Below, one piece after another: positions 13,400 to 23,400 of a DNA stretch of 64,000 bases (its first letter is position 1; every line of letters starts with the position of its first letter). Source of the stretch: Hirudo medicinalis. Taxonomy: Eukaryota; Annelida; Clitellata; Hirudinida; Hirudinidae. The notes below the pieces were generated by a model. That model worked only from the letters and a program-made list of their open reading frames with translations. It made no database searches and was not told where the DNA came from. The stretch lies in assembly GCA_011800805.1 (NCBI GenBank), contig MPNW01000057.1, forward strand, positions 348,683 through 412,682. The letters run 5' to 3'. Both the position numbers and the translations under genes were made by a program.

Positions 13400-13776
13400 A
13401 AGTGCCGGCGGTGGTGTACCGTCTAGTTCGTCGAATCCTGCTATCGTTCGTTTACGGTTCAGGTATTTTGAATATTTTTATTTGGCTCAGGAGTTTTGAA
13501 ATCCACATGGAATAATTGCGGTTAACTGTGTTGACATTCTGTAACACTTGCATTCGGTCGTTGCAACAACTCAGTTTTTGTCTTCCTGATAGTCTAATTT
13601 GCTCCGATCAAGAATACTTCATTTTGATATTGAGTCAACTTGTCGTTTGGAAAAAGCTGTTGATCTTTATTATGTTGTTTTCTACCGTTGCTTGCATTGT
13701 TTTGAAACGGAGTTGTTGGTTTTTATATTTTGCTGATATCACTTAAGAAAACAATTCTTGTGTTTTACTTCAAAGG
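13400..13776 (+). promoter_or_regulatory. 5' UTR of RBM15-like gene with a spliced leader intron
   Basis: A good donor (TTCAG|GTATTT, cut after 13462) and an acceptor (ACTTCAAAG|G, exon from 13776) bracket a 313-bp intron, placing the start codon one base into the second exon. The untranslated first exon lies in the relatively GC-rich stretch from about 13370. No TATA box was seen. Confidence 0.55.
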
Positions 13777-15663
13777 ATGAAAAGAAGTACTAAATATAGT
13801 GATCCTGAAAAAGATGAACCTGATGCCCGTCACGAAAGTGAAAGAGCTAAGCATTATCAGTACAATCCAAATTTTGTGTCATCAAAATATAATGCTGATG
13901 CTTTAGAATATCCTTGCGAAACATTCACAAGCCTCAGATTGAGCAATATTAACCCAAGAGTTTCAGATGAGGATGTCCGAGAAGCCGTATATCAAAGTTT
14001 TAAAAAATTTGGAGAATTCAACATAAAATTTGCTCACACGGTTGATCGTCGTTTGGTCTACGTCAATTTTGCATTCAATGAAGATGCCATTGTGGCTAGA
14101 AATGCCTTAACAAATCGACTTGAACTTTTCGATAGATTGATATGCATAGAAACAGTTAACCATAACAGGCAATGGTCAAAGCCTACACCTTACAGAAGTG
14201 AATATGTTCATTACCGTCCCAATTCTCCTAGCCATAGGGTACCAAATGATTCTTGGGATTACCAGAGGAGGGATGTTCGACTGCCTGATTACTATTACCA
14301 ACCTAGAATTGCTGGGGAGGACTCGAGACACATGGTTGATGTGAAACACATTCCTCCAGAAGAGGATAGGAGAGCCACTCGAACACTTTTTGTTGCAAAT
14401 GTTGATGACAAAATGGACCCAGAGGTGCTTAAGAAGTATTTTGATCCTTATGGCATCATTGAAGACATTGACATAAAGTGTCCTACAAAAGGGAATGGTA
14501 ATCCTTATGCCTTTGTGAGATACATTAATTTAGATATGGCTTATGCAGCTAAAGTGGAATTATCTGGTCAAATGCTTGGAAGGTACCAGTGCAAGATTGG
14601 TTATGCAAGGCCAGTGCCAACGACATGTGTATGGATAGGTGGACTTACAGATGCTGTCCACAAGCATGACATTTTGAACAATTTTGAAAAGTTTGGTAAA
14701 ATTGTTGCTTTCAAATGGCCAAGAGGACAAAAGTATGCATTTGTTGCATATGATAGTGTTGATGCTGCCCAGCTGGCCATAATTGAAATGAGAGGATTCC
14801 CATTGCCAGGAACAGTCCGAGGTCTCAGAACTGATTTTGTGGAACTGAAGCAGCTTGAAATCATTCAGTCACACGATAAAGATGGAAAGAAGCGACACAA
14901 AAGAAAAGCTTCAAGAAGTTTGAGCTTGAGCAGTTCTGGTGGAAAGAGGAACACCACAAAGAGAAAGCATAAAGTCTCAAGAGGTGATGAGAGCATCTAC
15001 AGTTCAAGCTCTGATGAGGAAAAGGCATTTCACAAGAAAAGACGGGATTCGTCATCATCAAAGAGTGATTCAAATGTCAGCAATTCTTCTGGGGAAAGTT
15101 CTTTGGAGAAAAGAAAAACTGCTTTTCAAATAGGAAACGTTGAAGCTGCTGAGACAATTGTTGATCTGGCCAGATGCCTGCCTGTCTTATGGAGTGGACT
15201 TATAGAACTGAAAAACAGCACGTTCTACACTCACATGCACCTTGTCAGTGGCAATGGTAGCTTGGTGGATTCTCTGATTGTTGGTCTGATGTCACCTAAT
15301 CAATCTGCTCTCAAAATCAACCAGAGACTCAGGTTGGATAAGTCAAGATTGAAAGAAGTTGAGAAAAGGATTACTCTCAGTGGAAATGATGGTCACTGTG
15401 TTTTGCTGGCTGTTTCAGAAACCAGCAAAGATGCCAAGAAACACAGACCATTGACAAATCTTGTTTCTTACCTCAAGCAGAAAAATGCTGCCGGAGTTTT
15501 GTCTCTGTCTGCAAAAACAAAACAGAACCATGAGACAGGTTTGCTTCACACCTTTCCACCATGTGAATTTGCTTACAGTTACTTGCAAAAGTGTGCACCA
15601 AAACTGACTGCCTCATTTGATGAAAATGACTATATTGTGGCCATATTGGTCAAAGTCAATTAA
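13777..15663 (+). CDS. RBM15: RBM15/Spenito-type protein: three RRMs and a SPOC domain
   Basis: A 628-residue SPEN-family RNA-binding protein of the short RBM15/Spenito class. In vertebrates and flies these proteins recruit the m6A methyltransferase complex to RNA and act in splicing and X/sex-linked regulation in the nucleus. RRM1 spans about residues 50-128, RRM2 201-277 (RTLFVANVDDKM with YAFVRY), RRM3 283-355 (TCVWIGGL with YAFVAY). A basic, serine-rich linker (about 370-440) has clusters such as KRKHKVSRG and SSSSKSDSN and may hold nuclear localisation signals. The C-terminal SPOC domain (about 463-628) begins LPVLWSGLIELKNSTFYTHM and ends DYIVAILVKVN. The whole coding sequence is one exon, as is usual for RBM15. 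Start chosen because it follows a spliced 5' UTR and leaves all domains in frame. It converges on the SPA17-like gene. Confidence 0.95.
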   Translation: MKRSTKYSDPEKDEPDARHESERAKHYQYNPNFVSSKYNADALEYPCETFTSLRLSNINPRVSDEDVREAVYQSFKKFGEFNIKFAHTVDRRLVYVNFAFNEDAIVARNALTNRLELFDRLICIETVNHNRQWSKPTPYRSEYVHYRPNSPSHRVPNDSWDYQRRDVRLPDYYYQPRIAGEDSRHMVDVKHIPPEEDRRATRTLFVANVDDKMDPEVLKKYFDPYGIIEDIDIKCPTKGNGNPYAFVRYINLDMAYAAKVELSGQMLGRYQCKIGYARPVPTTCVWIGGLTDAVHKHDILNNFEKFGKIVAFKWPRGQKYAFVAYDSVDAAQLAIIEMRGFPLPGTVRGLRTDFVELKQLEIIQSHDKDGKKRHKRKASRSLSLSSSGGKRNTTKRKHKVSRGDESIYSSSSDEEKAFHKKRRDSSSSKSDSNVSNSSGESSLEKRKTAFQIGNVEAAETIVDLARCLPVLWSGLIELKNSTFYTHMHLVSGNGSLVDSLIVGLMSPNQSALKINQRLRLDKSRLKEVEKRITLSGNDGHCVLLAVSETSKDAKKHRPLTNLVSYLKQKNAAGVLSLSAKTKQNHETGLLHTFPPCEFAYSYLQKCAPKLTASFDENDYIVAILVKVN

Positions 15664-16226
15664 GACTTGATGATGACATTTAATCTTAAAGTTGTTTGTA
15701 AGGGATTCTTAATTTTATGTAGATAACCTTGAATGGAGTAATAATTTCTTAATTTAATTAGATTTTAGATCATCAATGTTTTTAATGAGACTATGACTAG
15801 GAATTGTTTTTAAAGATGTAAATACAGTGTTTGAAGTGTCCACTTTATTGTTCTAAATTGAATTGTATTTTGAACATTGGTGTATTTTCTGAAACTCAAT
15901 TTCCTTTCTACACAGCATCAGTTAATTTAAGTTAATACAGTTAATTTTATTTATTGGTCAATGCTTCCAATTACAATTTCAAATCCAGATTTGCATAACA
16001 ATTGTAGATGGGTCCATGGAGCCAAGCTAAAACTTACTTTTGGTATATGAACTGATGAGAAAGGGCTGGAGAAAATAGTTGGCAACAGACTGCTGTCACT
16101 TAACAAATTGCTTAACTAGCAACAAATAAATAGGAATTAGTTAACCGTTTGTCTAAGACAAAAGCATTGCAATGAATCCAATGGCTTGAAGGTAATTGCC
16201 ATTATAAGTGCACATGAAATGCTTTG
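15664..16226. other. 3' UTR and convergent spacer between RBM15-like and SPA17-like genes
   Basis: AT-rich spacer with the 3' ends of two convergent genes. AATAAA occurs at about 16124. No other feature seen. Confidence 0.6.
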
Positions 16227-19169
16227 TTATCGTTCAGACTCGTGTGAACTGTGTTTTGGTTGATCTTGTGTGATTGATGCTTGATCTTGAGCAATTTCCT
16301 CATGATCTTCAACAATTCCTTCCTCCTCTTGACTGACAATATCTGCCTCCTCCTCAAATTCTGATTAAATTCAATTTCATATTGATGGCTTATTATAAAT
16401 GCATTTAAAATTCAAACCTTGGATGTCAGGACTGGAGCTTCTTTCAATCATCCCTTGGAATGCTGCTGTCAGGCTTTCAGCAGCATCAGACATTTCTGAA
16501 GATGGAAAGGAATTAAATGATTGTTAGAATGACTCATTATTTTGGTGTGCTCCCACCTTTTTCCTCCTCCTCTAAAACTGTTACGAACTCATCGATTGGT
16601 TCTTCCTCGATTTCTTCCTCTCTATTATTGAGTTATCACAGTTATTAGAATGCAAACTGCGTCAAACAATATTAAGCATAATAAGAGACATTGCAATGAT
16701 TCTGTGAAGATCTTACATTTTTAGGGATGAGAAAAAAGCTCATTCCGATACCCAGTGCTACGTCAACCTTCCCAAAACTGAGTGTAATGCCAAATTTATT
16801 TGATGTCAGCCCCTCAAATTTTAGGGCTAAACAGACAATAGATCAATTTACTCTGAGACGGTGAATTTAACGTTGCAGCTCATCCAAAATTGTTCTCATT
16901 CAATTTCAGGAATTGTATTGTATTTTAAAATACGATTACCTTATTTGCACCTATACTGAGCGTTATAATTTCTTTGAAGCGGCCGCCTTCACTTTGAAAT
17001 GCTCACCGGCAGCGAGCATATATCGCAATAAACACTTGTTCGCGTTTCACGTCATTGTGCGAATGCGTGCGCCATCACTTCACCAACCAAACCACAATCT
17101 CTATTTTCTTAGCAATGCTTGCGTCCTCTCATCTTCCAAATCCAGCACGATGCCGCCTTCTCGGCCTCCGACATTTTTGTCATAGCCTTAGTTCTTTCCC
17201 GGCTCGACAAACCGATTTGAGTGAGGAACGTGTAGGCTGACTTCCCAACCAAACCCCTCATGCCAACTTCAACGGGCATTAACTTTACCCGAAAGCCGCT
17301 ATCCTCCAGATCTTTCGCTAAATCAGAGTATTTCTCCGTTTTTAGCACTTTTGAGTGTATTCAGTCTTTAATGCTTTTGTTTCAATAATTACAAATTTAT
17401 TGTTTAGGGGCTAAAACATACATCAAATCTTCATTAAAATTTTTACATTTAAAATATGTGATTTCTATATGTTAAGCAGAAGCCCCTACAAAGTGGAATT
17501 GATTTACAAGTTTTTGGCAATTGATGTGTACTCTACACTCTTTATTTTATATGTGTAATCTAAAGTTTAGATTCTAAACTCTAAACCAACTAGGAAGTTG
17601 ATGCAAAGTTTCAAATGAAGACTAATTTTAAAGAAGAATTGGAGATAACACAAGTACAAAAATAGAGGCGATTTTGTCTGGTCAATCACAGCGTGATCAC
17701 GAATCACGAATGTTAATCAGTTGTCTTTGTCCTGGTCCTGGTGCCGGATGCTTCCACTGTTCTCGCAGAGAGAATGTCGAAGGCCATCAATATTGATGAC
17801 CATTGTGATTAACATTTCTTTGGCTGATCTTCGTTACGAAGCGACGATATTTCGTTTTAAATCGNATGCTTCCACTGTTCTCGCAGAGAGAATGTCGAAG
17901 GCCATCAATATTGATGACCATTGTGATTAACATTTCTTTGGCTGATCTTCGTTACGAAGCGACGATATTTCGTTTTAAATCGTCAATCGCCGAGAAGCCG
18001 TTACTCGGCAGTTCCCCTTCTCTTTATGAATTTTGAGATTCACGAGGAAGCTCCCTTGAATTCAACTGATTTAAATTTACAATTTTCTTGTATCCTCATT
18101 TTAAACTCGCTTGTTGTTGATATCCCTCGAATTTATTTCCTTGGTTCCAATACCCACTGCTTTAAATCTGATTCCAATTTGGGCTTTTTCTAAGATTGAC
18201 CATAACATTGACCATTTCATAGATTGATCTTACTGACCATAAGATTGACCGCGTGCTATATTCGTCCGCGTGTTATATTCATGAAAATGCGGTAATCTGC
18301 AAGTCCTATTCTTCAGCATCAACTTATCAGCAGTGATATGACATGTGCAAGAGTAATTAAAAACAGTTTGATTTCATGCTGTAATGTATAAGCAAAACCA
18401 AATAAAAAATGTTTAGTGACTTTACACAGATAGCTTGTGGCTGTCCCTTTCCTTGTGTCCTCTGAAAACACGTTGTATGTCCACTGCTGCAGCACTTTGA
18501 CTCAGCAAAGTTGCTAATCTGGCAGAAGTCATTGCTTTGTATTCTCTTTGGATCAGTTGGGCTGCATCATTCATTTCTTTGGAACACATAGTTGCCATAT
18601 CATCTGTCTAAAACATCGTGCTGAGTGTTTGACTATGATCTTGTTTAATAGCTCACGTCCCTTGTGGTTCACTTATACTTTTAGCTAAATGCTTTTTTCC
18701 CATCGTTCACGTGATGCTGATGCGATCTAGATAATATGCTAATGACATGGTAATGTACTCCAAACCTATTAGAGAATTTTAGAAAATTCGTTTAGATTTC
18801 TTCTAGTGATTGTAAAATAAATCAGTCTGAGGAAGATGTTGTTTTGCAATTTACATAATGAATCACAGCAGAACAAAGTACAAACTTTCCACATTTTTGC
18901 GTTGTAAAACCTATCCTCGTGATCTCCTCCAACTTTGCAGGGATCATCATTGTTTGCTACATAAACGTGAGATATCAAGCTGTTCATCGGGATAAGTCTA
19001 CGTTGAAAACCTAACCTTTTCTCGAAGCCAGCAGAAATTCGAAATATCTGGCTCCGAATATATATATATCGTCTGGCTGACTGCGCAGAACTTCCCTGGT
19101 AAACCCTTCTAACAAATTCCTGAAACCCAAAGGTACTCTCAGCTTCGTGTTTGAAAATGGCACAGCCAT
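16227..19169 (-). CDS. SPA17: SPA17-like sperm fibrous-sheath protein (RIIa domain and IQ motifs)
   Basis: The model has seven exons in phase: 19016-19169, 18886-18956, 18428-18607, 16717-16812, 16557-16617, 16418-16495 and 16227-16360, giving 257 residues. The N-terminal RIIa dimerisation/docking domain (MAVPFSNTKLRVPLGFRNLL, then DDIYIFGARYFEFLLA) matches SPA17/CABYR/ROPN1 proteins, which bind A-kinase anchor proteins in the sperm fibrous sheath and cilia. The second exon has the SPA17-type GGDHEDRFYNAKMW. The third holds two IQ-like motifs (AQLIQREYKAM and AAVDIQRVFRGHKERD), candidate calmodulin sites. The last three exons encode an acidic, glutamate-rich tail. The 16717-16812 exon (NKFGITLSFGK) is the least certain; it has a weak acceptor and no known counterpart. 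The start lies 108 bp downstream of the DBH stop codon on the same strand. Confidence 0.82.
16955..17348 (-). mobile_element. 3' end of a restriction-like-endonuclease LINE, in SPA17-like intron
   Basis: A minus-strand frame (17348-17109) has KYSDLAKDLEDSGFRVKL, PVEVGMRGLVGKSAYTFL and ASCWIWKMRG, the C-terminal signature of RLE-type (R2-like clade) non-LTR elements. Its 3' UTR (about 17105-16955) is closely related to 29110-29300 and, in part, to 23270-23350. The copy is 5'-truncated and lies in the large third intron of the SPA17-like gene. Confidence 0.75.
17748..17982. repeat. Exact 117-bp direct duplication around N at 17865
   Basis: Bases 17748-17864 recur exactly at 17866-17982 with one N between them. 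It is the third example of this arrangement in the window and most likely an assembly join. It lies inside a SPA17-like intron. Confidence 0.85.
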
Positions 19170-19277
19170 CGCCGTCCAACAAAAACAGTTACGTTTGAAA
19201 ACATAAACACAGGACACGTAGGCGCTTTTATTTGGCTCTTTCAAGAATAAAGTTTCTTCAATTCAATTAACTTGTCA

Positions 19278-20423
19278 CTATTGTCTCATCTTATTCACTT
19301 TCATCGGAATAGGGTATGGTTCCCATGTGCCCTGAATAAAAAAGTAACCAAATTAAATGTTTTGAGATTCAATGAACAATTAATCTAAATAACCGGAAAT
19401 CTCTCTCCGTTAGACCTATTACACTGCACTGACAATGGCGAAGAGTCATAAAATGCTTTTAGGTCGTGTATTTTTTCATTATTCCATGAAATAATTTGAT
19501 AATTGTAGGATATACCTTTGCTAATGTCAATCGGTTCGTTGTAAATCCTAATTAACAAATATAATATTACTTTGCTTAAAACTTTTTAGTAAAACGTCAC
19601 AAAATGCATCTCACCATTTGAAGAACGAAAATATTTCATACAAGTATTCTGTTGCTATTGAGCTCTTACACACTTCTAAATCAGTTACAGGATAATAATG
19701 GATGTAGTTGACACACATTTCGTCGTAAATTGAAAAACCCCCCTGTTTTAATGAGCAATGAAAATGATTTCTTTTGTTGCTGGCTAAAAATTAAGCTGCA
19801 TGTACAGCAATCAACACAACAGCGGCATTCACTGGGGGTTAACAGATCCGGGAGACACCATCGCGTTGCTTGCACCAAAACAGAAAAATGCAAATTTGAC
19901 AGAGCACACAGAACTCAGTCGAATCGGTCGTGTATCATAATGTTTGTCAAACTGAAGAATATACCACCAGAGCTTCCAACTTATTTGAATAAGATTCCTC
20001 TGAGCAAAAACTTTTTTAGTTTTAGGAATGATCAGATCTCAAGAGCAAGCAATTTGAATTCATTTTTGAGGAATTTGTTGGTTGTTGTCCAAGAAACCTT
20101 AAACCACATAACGGCAGGTTGCACGGTGCTGGCATCAACTGAATATTTGCACCGACACAACAGATAGCTAGCTATGTTCATTGGGTAGCATGCTGTGAGC
20201 TTGGTTGTGAAGTTCCCAACAAATGGTATGAATACACATACACCGACGAAGTGTGGTAAATATAAACGAGAATACCATCTTGTAGGACAATAATCATGGA
20301 CAGAAATGAAAAATCTTAGCCAACAGACCTGACATTTCTAAATGATGTTTCCGTCCCTGACGATAAAAACATCTCGCTTAAAGAAGCTGAAAAAATTGGC
20401 AAATACAAGGATTTTGAGGTCGA

Positions 20424-20457
<34 letters not shown>

Positions 20458-23400
20458 TGCAAAAAAAGACTGAAGGTGAAGGAACAACTTTAGACACTTA
20501 TAGAATATGGAGAGACAGAAACCCTGACATTTTTCCAGGAATGAATCCAAAAAATTTAAATAACTAAAGACGATTCATCTTGAGAGAAAACAAACTCACA
20601 GAATTAGAAATCAACGAAATAATTTCAGATGTCGCCTCCAAGGTGTTAGAATGTGAGATTGATGATGATCCAACAAAGTACATTGAGAGATATGCTCTGA
20701 CACATTTGATAGTAATTTGGGCAAGACAGATGTGGAAGAAATTGTTGATGAATAAAATGGAGAATAAAATCATCTCAAAGCTGAATGAGATCAAAAAGCA
20801 TGAAATTGGAGAAAGGAACTTTCTGAATAAAATCAAAAATATAAAGCAGGTCTCAAAAAAAAATAGAAATGGCAAATAAAGTTCTCACTAAATTTACAAC
20901 TGAGAAAAACATGAACTTAACAGAAAAAATTGGTAATAGAAGTTCAAAAATTCAATTGAGAAATACAGGCTGGAAGGAAAGAATCCAAAGAGTGATTGAT
21001 GGTTGCAGAAAAGACCTGTCCTACATAAAGGAGTTCAGAAATGGAAATTTTGATCAAAAAGTGGAAATCAGGATGAAGACATTGTTGGAAAAAGCAGCAT
21101 TCAATCCACCAATCAGATTAATGAACTTGAACAAAACATAACCATGAAGCTCCAGGTTAAAGCTCAAAGATTGAAAAGATACAGCAAAAGAAATGATCAA
21201 TTCCACCAAAATAGAATATTCAAAAATGATGCCAAAAAATTTTACAGNTGAAATGAAAAAAGGCAAAGTTACAAGAGGAGGTGATATTGCTCTGCTGGAT
21301 GGAGTTGAGATACAATCACTAAAAACTCAGGAGTTTTATAAATACCTTGGAATGGATGAAAAGAATGGAATCAATTATTATAGAGTTATGAAAGAAAAAG
21401 TGAAAAGAGAATATTTTAGTCATATGAAGAAAATTTTAAAATCTCAGCTCAACTCCAAAAACAAAATAATGGCCATAAACAGCTTAGCAACACCTGTTAT
21501 GATATATAGTTTTGGTATTCTACCATGGCTGAAATTGAAAAACTGGAAAGAAAACAAGAAAGATATTGACTATGAATGGAATGCATCACCCAAGGGCAGA
21601 TGTGGACAAGTTAAACATCAAACGAAAAAATGGAGGTAGATGTTTGCTTCAGTTGCAATCCCTTCATCAACAGAGTATTCTGAATCAAAAATTTGATTTG
21701 TCAATTGAAGAAATCTCTAGAAAACGAAAAAATGTCAAAAATAGCAAACAAGCCACTCCATGGAAAGTTTTTCAAACATTTAGAGGGAGCTCACATAAAC
21801 AAAGAATTAAGTNGAAGATTAAAAGGAGAGACAGAGAGTTTATTGGTTGCAGCACAAGATCAGGCACTCAACACCAGATACCATCAAAGACATATCCTTG
21901 GCCAGTCAGTTAAGAGTGTCTGCCGATTGTGTTTAAAAGCCGAGGAGCACATCAGTCACATAGTTGCTGATATGAAGTCCTTGCACCAGTGGAATACCTG
22001 CAGAGGCACAACAAGGTGGCGAGCTACATACACTGGCGAATTTGCAAAAGTCTTAATCTCCCAGTGACAGAAAAGTATTATATGCATGAGCCCGAAAAAG
22101 TTACAAAGATGGAGGACAATGTTATTATGTGGGATAAAACAATATTAACAGATAGGGCGATTCTCGCAAACAGACCTGACTTAATAATCCTGAACAAAAA
22201 TGAAAAAAATTGCTTGATTGTGGATGTGGCGGTACCTGATGACGTGAATGTGTTAAAAAAAGACAGAAAAGAGGTTGAAATACAAAGATCTACAGATAGA
22301 AATTTCTAGAATGTGGAATGTAAAGACAAAAGTGGTAGCAGTTGTAGTTGGAGCCTTAGGAACTATGAATGACAATTTTAGTAAAGAAATTGAATCGATA
22401 CCCGGAAAGCCGAATGCTGATGTTCAAAACATTGCCTTGAATGGGACAGCACACATTCTAAGAAAGGTACTTGGTTGATGGAAGAACTGACATCGAAAGG
22501 ACAAACGTTTTTGTTTATGTACATTCGATTTAAGTTTTGACTCAGTTCGTAATTAACACATTTATGTCCATTTATTGTTTGTGTGTGTGTGTGTGTTTTT
22601 TTTGTTTTTTTTTGTTTTTTCTTATGTTTTTCTTGTATTGTCTGAGGTCTCTGGATGAGACTTGGCTTTCATTTTATCCGGCTGCAAGAAACAGCTGAGT
22701 TTGACTTTGAATAAAATAATAATAATAATAATAATATTAATAACAATAAATAATAATAATAATAATAATGATAATAATAATAACAACAAGTCATAATAAT
22801 AATCATCATCATCATCATTATAATAATAGTTCATTTACGTGGCGCCTTGTGCATAGTGGAAATCAGAGGCTTCTTGGTTCATCGCTATCCTGAAGAGATG
22901 AATCTTCAGCTGATGCTTGAAGATCTTGGTTAGGTTTTGGTGCGCTGAATGAAATGGATGAGGGAGGTACTCATGATTTCCGTTCTGATTGTATTTTCAT
23001 GATCTGTGTCTGGCTTCATTCGAGTGCTTTTCAAAACTGATACTTATAAAGCATACTTTGCAATCTACCATGGACAGTCCAGTTTTTCTTTCTGATCTTG
23101 TTCTAAGGAACTCCTACCACGGAGCGCACCGACAGTGAATCATCAGAAGAGTGACCCCGTCACCGAACGTTTCGGCCCAGACTCCTTACGTTTTCAGGGG
23201 GTGTCCCTGTCGGTTATTACCCTACTTAAACCATCTACAGTACATCACCCATTATATGCTTATCGATTAAAGATCTTTGCACATCGATACCATATAATGC
23301 AAACTGAGCGTTATATTTTCTTGAAGCGGTCTTTCACTTTTAAAATTACGCTCACCGGCCGTTTGTTATGTCTTTTGACACTTAAGAATTTAAATTTATA

